Assembly: GCF_027627575.1 (NCBI RefSeq)
Contig: NZ_CP114065.1
Span: forward strand, 6,510,001-6,574,000
Length of the DNA: 64,000 nt
Source of the DNA: Kribbella sp. CA-293567
GTDB taxonomy: Bacteria > Actinomycetota > Actinomycetes > Propionibacteriales > Kribbellaceae
Direction: 5' to 3'
Shown: in pieces, positions 41,558-48,771 of the stretch
Layout: every line of letters begins with the position of its first letter
How positions within the stretch are numbered: position 1 is the stretch's first letter
Translations under genes and position numbers: made by a program
The notes under the pieces: generated by a model
Database searches by the model: none
What the model saw: only the letters and a program-made list of their open reading frames with translations
What the model was told of the DNA's origin: nothing

Positions 41558-42596
41558 TGTGATGTCCAGGGAGGTTGGTCAGTCGGCTGATTGGTGGTTT
41601 GCCTCCGATGGCGGAGTGGGCTCGGTGGTGATTGTAGAAGTGGAGCCAGCCGGGTAGGGCTGTGTTGCGTTGGTTGGTTGAGTTGTAGAGCCGGGCGTAG
41701 GCCCAGCCGTCGGCCAGGGTGCGGTGGAAGCGTTCGATTTTGCCGTTGGTTTGTGGCCGGTAGGGCCGGGTGCGTTTCGGGGTGATGGCGAGTGCTGTGC
41801 AGGTGTCGTGCCAGGCGTGGGAGCGGTAGCAGGATCCGTTGTCGGACAGGACGCGTTCGACGGTGACGCCGTGGTGGGTGAACCAGGCGACGGCGCGTTG
41901 GAGTACTGCGGTGGCGGTGCTGGCTTTCTCGTTGGTGTGGATTTCGGCGTAGGCGAGGCGGGAGTGGTCGTCGATGACGGTGTGCACGAACGCGGTACCG
42001 ATGTTGGGGTGGCCTTTGGCGGTGCGTCCGGTCCGTAGCGCGGTGCCGGCACGGTTTTTGTCGCCTTGTTGTTTGCCCAGGTAGCGCCAGCCGCCGCCGT
42101 CGGGAATGTTGGCGAATTTGGTGACATCGACATGGATCAGCGATCCGGGATAGTCGTGTTCGTAGCGGCGCAGGGGTTCGCCGGTGACCCGGTCGATCCG
42201 GGACAGCCGGTTGATTCGGCAGCGCACCAGTACTGCATGGACGGTGGAGGCGGGCAGGCCGAGGCGGCCGGCGATTTGTACCGGGCCGAGCCGGTGGCGC
42301 CACCGCAACCGCACGATCCGGCGTACCAGGTGTGGCGGGGTCTTGAAGGGGCTGCGGCGCGGGCGGGAGCTGCGGTCAGCCATCCCTGCAGGTCCTTCGG
42401 CGCGGTACCGCTGGGCCCATTTGCGCGCCGTTTTGGCTGCGACCATGAACATTTTCGCCGCCGCGGCACAGCTCCAGCCTTGATCGACGATCAGACGCGC
42501 GAGCCGTAGCCGGGTGCGGGGGGTCAAAGTCGCGTTAACGTGGGACACGAAGGCCTCCGGTGTGGTGAAGCGGTGAACTAGACAGCTCCACTTCAC
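41553..42596 (-). CDS. IS481-family transposase (DDE)
   Basis: A 347-residue transposase. The N-terminal winged-helix DNA-binding part includes TPRTRLRLARLIVDQGWSCA and KTARKWAQRYRAEG. The rve-type catalytic core follows, with Asp in SLIHVDVTKFANI, Asp in VLSDNGSCYRSH and Glu in QTNGKIERFHRT. The frame is intact, so the element may be active. Unusually, it runs through the left terminal repeat and stops at a TAG contributed by the target duplication (CAT CAC AAC TAG). Codon use is similar to the host but with more TTG/GTT codons than the neighbours. Confidence 0.95.
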   Translation of the reverse strand: MKWSCLVHRFTTPEAFVSHVNATLTPRTRLRLARLIVDQGWSCAAAAKMFMVAAKTARKWAQRYRAEGPAGMADRSSRPRRSPFKTPPHLVRRIVRLRWRHRLGPVQIAGRLGLPASTVHAVLVRCRINRLSRIDRVTGEPLRRYEHDYPGSLIHVDVTKFANIPDGGGWRYLGKQQGDKNRAGTALRTGRTAKGHPNIGTAFVHTVIDDHSRLAYAEIHTNEKASTATAVLQRAVAWFTHHGVTVERVLSDNGSCYRSHAWHDTCTALAITPKRTRPYRPQTNGKIERFHRTLADGWAYARLYNSTNQRNTALPGWLHFYNHHRAHSAIGGKPPISRLTNLPGHHN

Positions 42597-42664
42597 AACC
42601 GGAGGCCTTCACCTGTCACACCGACTCACCGCCGCAACACGGGACAACCTTCCTGGACATCACA
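41558..42664 (-). mobile_element. Complete IS481-family insertion sequence
   Basis: The element is 1107 bp. Terminal inverted repeats are TGTGATGTCCAGGGAGGTTG at 41558-41577 and the complement of TGTGATGTCCAGGAAGGTTG at 42645-42664 (19 of 20 match). A perfect 6-bp duplication GCTAGT flanks it. It carries one transposase gene. It sits between the AlkA-like gene and fic, exactly across the fic stop codon, which is preserved by the duplication. Full repeats and duplication point to recent insertion. Confidence 0.96.
42645..42664 (-). repeat. Right terminal inverted repeat of the IS
   Basis: Complement of the left end (41558-41577) with one mismatch (A for G at position 14). It lies just before the right target-site copy GCTAGT (42665-42670). 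Confidence 0.93.
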
Positions 42665-42665
42665 G

Positions 42666-43826
42666 CTAGTGGAGAGGTCCGCCTGCGGCCGCCAGCCGCT
42701 GGCGCATCCAGGGGTAGGGATCGACCACCGGTGTGCGGGCCTGAAGCTCCTGCTTCCTCACCGCGGCGAGCCGATCGCCCATCACGTAGTGACGTCCTTT
42801 GGTCTCGCCAACCGGCCGCAGGAGACCGAGCTCGGTGAGCCTGGCCAGGTCACGCGTGGCGGTTCTCTGCTCGATCCCGGCCCGGCGCACATAGGTCGAT
42901 CGGCGGATACGGAACCCGAGCGTCGCGTCGAACAGTTCGTCGGCCACCCGGTCCGGCAGCTTGAACTCCTCCGAGAGGCGATCGAAGGCCAGCCAGAGCC
43001 TGCCCGCCTCGCGGTACCGCCGAGCCACCGTCTGGGCCTGGATGTGATGAGCCCGAAGATTGAACTTCACCCACAGCTCGGCCGAACGCTCCGGCTGCCA
43101 ACTGCCGGCACCGGTCAGCGCGAGGACCCGGTAGTAGTCCTCGGTGTTGCTGCCCAGCCACTCCTCGATGCTCGAGAACGCGGGTTCACCGATACCGCAC
43201 TGCGACAGCACCAAGGTCTGCAGCGCCCTGGCCATCCGGCCGTTGCCGTCCCGGAAAGGATGAATCATCACCAGGTTGAGGTGCGCCATCGCCGCCCGCA
43301 CCAGCATGTCCACTCCGGAAGCGCTGGCCAGCTCGGCCACCAGCTCCTCGACCAGCCCCGGAACGTCTTCCGCCGAAGGGCCTTCGTAGACGTTCTCTCC
43401 GGTCTTCTCGTCATGAACGTAGATCTCGCGCCGCCGGTAGCTGCCAGGGCTCTTCGACAGGTCATGGCTCAGCATCATGAAATGCATGGCCCGGACTGCG
43501 GCCACATCGAGCGTGAAGTCGGCGTCGCCCGCCATCGCCAGCACATACCCGAGTGCCTGGCGATACCCCCTGATCTCGGCGAAGGTCTGCTCGTCGGCAC
43601 TCAGTGCCTCTTCGTCGTCGAGGGCGGCGACAGCGTCGTCCACCCGTACTGCGTACCCCTCGATGCTGTTCGAGCCCTGAATCGCTCGTGCGAGCATGCT
43701 CCGACGGAGCCCTCCCGCCCAGCGGCGAGGTATGCGCATCACGTCGGCCAACTCAGCACGGTACGCATGGATCTGCTCCAACGCCTGCTGGTCCTCCGCG
43801 TCCGGGTTCGGCGTACTGAAGATCAT
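42666..43826 (-). CDS. Fic-domain AMPylase-type protein
   Basis: ATG 43826 (MIFSTPNPDAEDQQALEQIH) was chosen because AGGACAGGG precedes it and the longer frame would run through the operators; 386 residues. The Fic motif is MIHPFRDGNGRMAR near residues 196-209, complete with the His. An N-terminal inhibitory-type helix is suggested by QGSNSIEGYAV near residue 48 (S/T-xxxE-G/N), which would place this in the self-inhibited class with the glutamate before the core. A C-terminal winged helix follows (RATRDLARLTELGLLRPVG-like). The TAG stop lies in the right copy of the IS target duplication. Confidence 0.92.
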   Translation of the reverse strand: MIFSTPNPDAEDQQALEQIHAYRAELADVMRIPRRWAGGLRRSMLARAIQGSNSIEGYAVRVDDAVAALDDEEALSADEQTFAEIRGYRQALGYVLAMAGDADFTLDVAAVRAMHFMMLSHDLSKSPGSYRRREIYVHDEKTGENVYEGPSAEDVPGLVEELVAELASASGVDMLVRAAMAHLNLVMIHPFRDGNGRMARALQTLVLSQCGIGEPAFSSIEEWLGSNTEDYYRVLALTGAGSWQPERSAELWVKFNLRAHHIQAQTVARRYREAGRLWLAFDRLSEEFKLPDRVADELFDATLGFRIRRSTYVRRAGIEQRTATRDLARLTELGLLRPVGETKGRHYVMGDRLAAVRKQELQARTPVVDPYPWMRQRLAAAGGPLH

Positions 43827-43840
43827 TTTCCCTGTCCTAA

Positions 43841-43891
43841 TGTCGCAATTCTCAGGACAAAATAGCACGGGATGTCCCAAGAATTGCGACA
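43841..43891. promoter_or_regulatory. Paired 19-bp dyads in the fic promoter
   Basis: TGTCGCAATTCTCAGGACA (43841-43859) and TGTCCCAAGAATTGCGACA (43873-43891) are imperfect palindromes of the form TGTCNCAANNNTTGNGACA. They are also inverted copies of each other. Their centres are 32 bp apart, about three helical turns. They lie 14 bp upstream of the fic start and could bind the protein's own winged helix. Confidence 0.7.
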
Positions 43892-43929
43892 TAGAGACAG
43901 AACGGGTGACGCAGGCCAATACTTGAGTC

Positions 43930-44406
43930 ATGGGGATGTCGGGGTGGCAGGTGGTGAAGTTGGTGGGGAACACCGCCAATCTGTCGACGCCCGCCGGGCT
44001 ACTGGTCGGGTTGCTCGGGCGGGCGAAATTCAGCCGGGGGCCGCGGGGGCTGTTCTATGCGACCGGTTACAAGCTGCGGTTCCCGATGGCTGGCGCGTTC
44101 ACGATCGGCAATCTGGTGCTGAGCAGACACGATCGCGAGTACCTCGACGCGCGGCCGCTGCTGGTGCAGCACGAGGAGCGGCATTCCTGGCAGTACTTCT
44201 GCCTGATCGGCCTGCCGATGCTCCCGCTGTACGTCGTAGGCGCCGGCTGGTCCTGGCTGCGAACCGGCTGCCCGGCCTCCCGCAATCCCTTCGAACGCCT
44301 GGCGAACCTCCAGCACGGCAACTACACCGAGTATCCGGTCCAGCCGCTCGGCCAGACCTTCAGTCAGGCGTTCAGCGCGTTGCGATCGCGTCCGCGAGGG
44401 CCGTGA
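43930..44406 (+). CDS. Hypothetical protein with HExxH motif
   Basis: A 158-residue protein. HEERHSWQYF near residues 79-88 has the HExxH pattern of zinc metallopeptidases but no obvious third ligand nearby. Two hydrophobic stretches (STPAGLLVGLLG, residues 19-30, and FCLIGLPMLPLYVVGAGWSW, about 88-107) suggest membrane association. It is divergent from fic, sharing a 103-bp region with the dyads. Its last 35 bp overlap otsB on the other strand. The HEERHxxQ pattern recurs in small uncharacterised actinobacterial proteins, as I recall. Confidence 0.7.
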   Translation: MGMSGWQVVKLVGNTANLSTPAGLLVGLLGRAKFSRGPRGLFYATGYKLRFPMAGAFTIGNLVLSRHDREYLDARPLLVQHEERHSWQYFCLIGLPMLPLYVVGAGWSWLRTGCPASRNPFERLANLQHGNYTEYPVQPLGQTFSQAFSALRSRPRGP

Positions 44407-45205
44407 GGACGGTTACCACGCCAGCCGGGTCGTCTACGACGATGTCGGCGGCGTCGGTGAGTGCGGTGGCGCCGGAGGAACGGGCAGCGACCAGTACGGC
44501 GTGAAGGCCGTCGGCGCGGAGCGCGTTGACTGCGTGGAAGGCTGCCAGGTCGCCCAGGTCGTCACCGGCGTACAGGACCGAGCGGGCGCCGGTGGAGTCG
44601 ATCAGGCGGCGCAGGGCTACGCCTTTGTCGATACCGGGCGGGCGGAGCTCCAGGACGAGGTTGCCGGGCTCCAGGCGGAGGTCGACCGATTCGGCCAGTT
44701 CGGTCAGCGGCTGGCGCAGTACCTCGAGAGCAGGGACCGGGTCGGGGAGGCGGCGAGTGTGGACCGCCAGCGAGCTGCCCTTGTCCTCCACGAACGCGTC
44801 GCCGAGACCGACACCTTGCAGAAGCGCGGGAAGTCGCTCCCGAGCGACAGCGACACCCCCTGGCACCGGATCGCTGGTGACAGCACCAGTGGAGGCTTCC
44901 CAGCGCTCCAACCCGTAATGCCCCAGTACTACGAGCCGCCCCAGCCCCGGATGCCCAGTCACGCCGGACAACTCCGTGGCGACCAGTGCCGGGCGACCGG
45001 TCACGATGGCGACCTGTCCCACCGAGCGCGCCAGCCGGGCCAGTGCGTCCAGGGCACCCTCGGCCGCCCGCGACATCGACGGATCCTCGACCAGCGGTGA
45101 GAGCGTGCCGTCGAAGTCGGTGGCGATGACCGCCCCGACGGGGTCGCCGACGATCGCCTCCCAGCCTGCCCGCCCGGCGGCAGTCGCCAGTACGGGAGTG
45201 CTCAT
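44372..45205 (-). CDS. otsB: Trehalose-6-phosphate phosphatase
   Basis: A 277-residue HAD phosphatase converting trehalose-6-phosphate to trehalose. Motif I is ATDFDGTLSPLVEDP near residues 29-43, with the nucleophile Asp; motif II is IVTGRP; the late Asp pair is YAGDDLGDLAAF. Length fits OtsB. Its partner otsA lies 3.6 kb away on the other strand rather than adjacent. The start overlaps the LytR_C-domain gene (ATGA), so otsB is the last gene of a minus-strand operon with two envelope-type genes. Confidence 0.93.
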   Translation of the reverse strand: MSTPVLATAAGRAGWEAIVGDPVGAVIATDFDGTLSPLVEDPSMSRAAEGALDALARLARSVGQVAIVTGRPALVATELSGVTGHPGLGRLVVLGHYGLERWEASTGAVTSDPVPGGVAVARERLPALLQGVGLGDAFVEDKGSSLAVHTRRLPDPVPALEVLRQPLTELAESVDLRLEPGNLVLELRPPGIDKGVALRRLIDSTGARSVLYAGDDLGDLAAFHAVNALRADGLHAVLVAARSSGATALTDAADIVVDDPAGVVTVLTALADAIATR

Positions 45206-45846
45206 CCGGCGTAGTCCGTCGTCAGGATGACGCTGAGGCGGTCCTTCTTCATGTTCGGCAGGGCTTCCTTGGTGCGGCTGACTCCGATGTCCCGGGCCAG
45301 CTGGTTCGCCTCGGCCTGCATCCCGGCCGGGAAGTAGACCGTGCTGGAGACGATCTTGCCGCGCCAGTTGTCCTGACCGGTGACGATCCAGCCGACCTGG
45401 CGGGCGCGGATCGCGACGTCCTCGGCCAGACCCTTGCGGGTGGTGTTGTTGTAGACCTCGACAGCGGGCCGGTTGGCGGCTGGGATCGATGCCGGACTGC
45501 TGGGCGGCACGCTGGGCGCCTCCGAAGCAGGCGTGGAGGCAGGCACCGGCGGCGGTGTGGACGCAGGGGCCGAGGGCTTCGTCGTGGGCACCGAGGAGAC
45601 TGGCACCGAGGAGACTGGCACCGAGGAGACTGGCGCGGCCGGCCTGCCGGTCTGCACCGGCGTACTCGCCGATGGTCCACCCGACGGCTTGGGCGTGGTC
45701 TTGCCGGCCGGCTGGCCCGAGTCTGCGACGGAGTCGTTACCGCGGGTGCCGAAAAGGACCAGCAACCCGCCGACGATCGCGACGACGGCGAGCACGGCGA
45801 CCAGGGACGAGAGGACCTGGCCTCGTTCGTCCGGAGAGCGGTTCAA
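45202..45846 (-). CDS. Membrane-anchored LytR_C-domain protein
   Basis: TTG 45846, 2 nt after the preceding stop, gives 214 residues. One membrane anchor lies near residues 11-32 (LSSLVAVLAVVAIVGGLLVL). A long Ser/Pro/Thr linker with three VSSVP repeats follows to about residue 120. The C-terminal domain (VEVYNNTTRKGLAEDVAIRA, DNWRGKIVSSTVYF) matches the LytR/CpsA C-terminal domain. That domain is found with LCP enzymes that attach polymers to the wall, but here it stands alone, outside the membrane. Operon: DUF3263 gene, this gene, otsB. Confidence 0.83.
   Translation of the reverse strand: MNRSPDERGQVLSSLVAVLAVVAIVGGLLVLFGTRGNDSVADSGQPAGKTTPKPSGGPSASTPVQTGRPAAPVSSVPVSSVPVSSVPTTKPSAPASTPPPVPASTPASEAPSVPPSSPASIPAANRPAVEVYNNTTRKGLAEDVAIRARQVGWIVTGQDNWRGKIVSSTVYFPAGMQAEANQLARDIGVSRTKEALPNMKKDRLSVILTTDYAG
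45589..45633 (-). repeat. Three perfect 15-bp tandem repeats in the linker
   Basis: CACCGAGGAGACTGG (plus strand) occurs three times in a row and encodes the VSSVP pentapeptide repeat of the LytR_C protein. The length is a multiple of three, so slippage changes linker length in frame. Confidence 0.9.
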
Positions 45847-45848
45847 GA

Positions 45849-46157
45849 TCAGACCTCGATACCCAGGCGGCGGGCGGATCGGGCCCGTTGGCGGGCGGCC
45901 CGGAGGCGGCGCAGGCGCTTGACCAGCAGCGGGTCGTGCGCGAGGGCCTCGGGCTTGTCGATCAAGGCGTTGAGCACCTGGTAGTAGCGGGTGGCCGACA
46001 TCTGGAACTGGTCCCGGATCGCCTGCTCCTTGGCACCGGCGTACTTCCACCAGTGCCGCTCGAAGCCCAGGATCGCCCCGTCGCGGTCGGACAACCCAGC
46101 GGCGGCCGGCTGGCCCGCCTCGGCGGGGCCGGAAGAGCTGGCGTTGGCGCTGTCCAT
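45849..46157 (-). CDS. DUF3263-family protein
   Basis: A 102-residue cytoplasmic protein. After an Ala/Ser-rich start, the core LSDRDGAILGFERHWWKYAG and IRDQFQMSATRYYQVLNALI forms a helix-turn-helix-like sequence typical of DUF3263. The tail is basic (RLRRLRAARQRARSARR). A DNA-binding role is plausible from the fold. It is the first gene of the operon with the LytR_C protein and otsB. Confidence 0.85.
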   Translation of the reverse strand: MDSANASSSGPAEAGQPAAAGLSDRDGAILGFERHWWKYAGAKEQAIRDQFQMSATRYYQVLNALIDKPEALAHDPLLVKRLRRLRAARQRARSARRLGIEV

Positions 46158-46336
46158 CTGCTGCTGACTCCCGTGCGGTCGGTGATCGTCCGTCCGCGAT
46201 CCACCCTACGCGGAGAAACACAGCAATGTCATTCACCGCGCAGCTACCCGGAGCTGTGTCGCGGGGAGCCGGACGGAGCGTCCCACGGACACCGGGCGGA
46301 CGGCCGGACGCGCTCAACTCTGGCAGGATCGACGGT

Positions 46337-47773
46337 GTGAGCTCAACTCGACAGGGCCCCGGCGACGTGTCGCCCGGCCCGCGAACCGCCATCGCGACGG
46401 TCGAGGAGCTGCAGGCCCGGTACGCCGAGGTGAACCCTCTGGTGAACGCCGTCTGCACCCCGAACCCAGCAGCCCTGACCGAAGCCGTCCGACTGGACGC
46501 GGAGCGTGACGAGGGCCGGTCCCGCGGACCGCTCCACGGCCTGCCCGTGCTGGTCAAGGACAACATCGACACGGCAGACCTGCCGACCACCGCGGGCTCC
46601 CTCGCGCTGGCCGACCAGCCACCGCCGCCGTCCGACGCCCCGCTGGTCCGCCGGCTGCGCGAGGCCGGCTGCATCATCCTGGGCAAGGCCAATCTCAGCG
46701 AGTGGGCCAACTTCCGCGGCTCGGCGTCGTCGTCCGGCTGGAGCGCGTACGGCGGCCTGACCCGCAATCCGTATGCCCTCAACCGTTCCGCCGGCGGGTC
46801 CTCCAGCGGTTCCGGCGCGGCCGTCGCCGCCGGCCTGGCCGACCTGGCGATCGGCACCGAGACCAATGGGTCGATCGTCTGCCCGGCGGCCCTGAACGGC
46901 GTCGTCGGCCTCAAACCGACCGTCGGGTTGATCCCGCAGCAGGGCATCGTCCCGCTGAGTCATTCCCAGGACACCGCCGGACCGATGACGAAGACGGTTC
47001 GCCAGGCCGCTGCCCTGCTCACCGTGCTGACCGGCGGCGGCACCGACTACGAGGCAAGCTGCCGAGGCGGCGACCTCACCGGCGTGCGCATCGGAGTACC
47101 GCGGGGACCGCTGTGGGGCTACTCGACCAGCCTCGACCGAGTCACCGAAGAAGCCCTCGTGCTGCTCTCCGCGGCCGGTGCGACGGTCGTCGACGACCTC
47201 TCGCTCCCGGCACCAGGCAGCGAGCGCGACCAGCTGGCGATCCTCGAACACGAGATGAAGGTCGGCCTCACCGCCTACCTGGCCACCCGCCGGCCGGGCG
47301 GCCCGCGGACCCTCGCCGACATCATCGCCTTCAACAAAGCCCATGCCGACACCGAACTGCGGTATTTCGGCCAGGAGCTCTTCGAGCGCTCCGAGCAGAC
47401 CGACGGGCTCGACTCCCCGGCGTACGTCGCGGCGAGGCTGTCCGCGCTGAAGGCCGGCCGCGACGGGATCGACGATCTCTTGCGGGAGAACCAGCTCGAT
47501 GCCCTGGTCACGCCGTCCTACTCACCCGCCTGGGCGATCGACCTGGTCAACGGCGATCACGTGCTCGGAAGCTCGTCGTCCCATGCCGCACTGGCCGGCT
47601 ACCCGTTGCTGACGGTGCCGTCGGGTCTGGTCGAGGGCCTGCCGGTCGGGATCACCTTCAGCGGTACCGGTGGCAGTGACGCCACCCTCATTCGCTTGGC
47701 GCACGCGTTCGAAGCCGTGAGAATCATGGCTCACGGCCCGTTCCCGACCCCGGAGTTCAGATCATGGGTATAG
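46337..47773 (+). CDS. Amidase-signature family hydrolase
   Basis: GTG 46337 (VSSTRQGPGDVSPGPRTAIA) was preferred to the frame's earliest start at 46226, whose extra residues look non-coding; 478 residues. The Ser-cisSer-Lys triad is present: Lys in VLVKDNIDTA, the signature NRSAGGSSSGSGAAVAAGLA, and cis-Ser in that glycine loop. These enzymes hydrolyse amides, including peptide and aryl amides. It is not GatA: no gatB or gatC is near and the C-terminus differs. Its stop overlaps the next gene by 10 bp. Confidence 0.88.
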   Translation: MSSTRQGPGDVSPGPRTAIATVEELQARYAEVNPLVNAVCTPNPAALTEAVRLDAERDEGRSRGPLHGLPVLVKDNIDTADLPTTAGSLALADQPPPPSDAPLVRRLREAGCIILGKANLSEWANFRGSASSSGWSAYGGLTRNPYALNRSAGGSSSGSGAAVAAGLADLAIGTETNGSIVCPAALNGVVGLKPTVGLIPQQGIVPLSHSQDTAGPMTKTVRQAAALLTVLTGGGTDYEASCRGGDLTGVRIGVPRGPLWGYSTSLDRVTEEALVLLSAAGATVVDDLSLPAPGSERDQLAILEHEMKVGLTAYLATRRPGGPRTLADIIAFNKAHADTELRYFGQELFERSEQTDGLDSPAYVAARLSALKAGRDGIDDLLRENQLDALVTPSYSPAWAIDLVNGDHVLGSSSSHAALAGYPLLTVPSGLVEGLPVGITFSGTGGSDATLIRLAHAFEAVRIMAHGPFPTPEFRSWV

Positions 47774-48765
47774 ACCGAGTCCGTTGGGGAATTGTTGCTA
47801 CTGGCAACATCTCCACCTCGTTCACCAAGGATCTCGCCGTGCTCGGCGGCGAAGCGGTGGTGACCGCCGTCGCGTCGCGGTCGATGGACAGCGCCACCAG
47901 GTTCGCCGACGAGTTCGGCATCGAGCACCGGTACGACGACTACCGCCGGCTGATCGACGACGGTCACGTCGACGTCCTCTACATCGGCACGCCGCACCCG
48001 CAGCACTACGCGATCGCCCGGGCCGCCCTGCAGGCGAAGATCGCGGTGCTGTGCGAGAAGCCGGTCACGCTGACCGCCCGGCAGGCGCGCGACCTGGTCG
48101 CCGTCGCGGCCGAGAACGGCACGCTCTTCGCCGAGGCGATGTGGATGCGCACCAACCCGGTCGTGCAGGCGTTCTTCGCGGACCTTGCCAAGGGCACCAT
48201 CGGCGAGCCGATGGAGGCGCTGGCCGACTTCGGCTTCCACAAGCCGCAACTGCCGGCCCGGCTGCTCGACCCGGCGCTCGGTGGCGGTGCGCTGATGGAC
48301 GGCGGCATCTACCCGATGACTTTCGTCCACATGGCACTCGGCCAGCCCGCCGAGGTCAAGGCGGTCGGCTCGCTGAGCTCGGACGGCGTCGACCTGAACG
48401 TCGCGATGGCCTGGCGCTACGACTCCGGGGCCGTCGCCGCCCTGACCTGCGGGCTGCGCTCCCAGAACCCGTGGACCGCCTCGGTCAGCGGACAGGACGG
48501 CAGCCTGCTGCTCCCGAGCCGCTTCCACAACCCGCCGTACTACGTCCGCAGTACCGCGGCAGGCGAGGAGCGCGTCGACGTACCGACGCATGGCCTTGGG
48601 TACCACTACGAAGCAGCCGAGGTGATGCGGGCGCTGCGCGCCGGGCAGATCGAGTGCCCCGCCCTCCCGCATGCCGCCACGATCGAGATCCTCGAGCTGC
48701 TCGACGAGACACGTAGACAGATCGGGGTCAGCTACCCCGGCGACGACGAATACCTGGGTGGATAA
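47764..48765 (+). CDS. Gfo/Idh/MocA-family oxidoreductase
   Basis: A 333-residue NAD(P)-dependent dehydrogenase acting on sugars, inositols or related compounds. The nucleotide-binding N-terminus is VRWGIVATGNISTSF, and EKPVTLTARQARDLV near residue 95 carries the conserved Lys. The C-terminal beta-sheet domain follows (FGFHKPQLPARLLDPALGGG). It overlaps the amidase gene and is followed 6 bp later by otsA, so the three form an operon. The substrate cannot be deduced. Confidence 0.9.
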   Translation: MGIDRVRWGIVATGNISTSFTKDLAVLGGEAVVTAVASRSMDSATRFADEFGIEHRYDDYRRLIDDGHVDVLYIGTPHPQHYAIARAALQAKIAVLCEKPVTLTARQARDLVAVAAENGTLFAEAMWMRTNPVVQAFFADLAKGTIGEPMEALADFGFHKPQLPARLLDPALGGGALMDGGIYPMTFVHMALGQPAEVKAVGSLSSDGVDLNVAMAWRYDSGAVAALTCGLRSQNPWTASVSGQDGSLLLPSRFHNPPYYVRSTAAGEERVDVPTHGLGYHYEAAEVMRALRAGQIECPALPHAATIEILELLDETRRQIGVSYPGDDEYLGG

Positions 48766-48771
48766 CAGCTG

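Noticed and set aside
43827..43979. N-terminal extension of the Fic protein to 43979
   Set aside because: It would read through both promoter dyads and overlap the divergent gene; ATG 43826 has a ribosome site.
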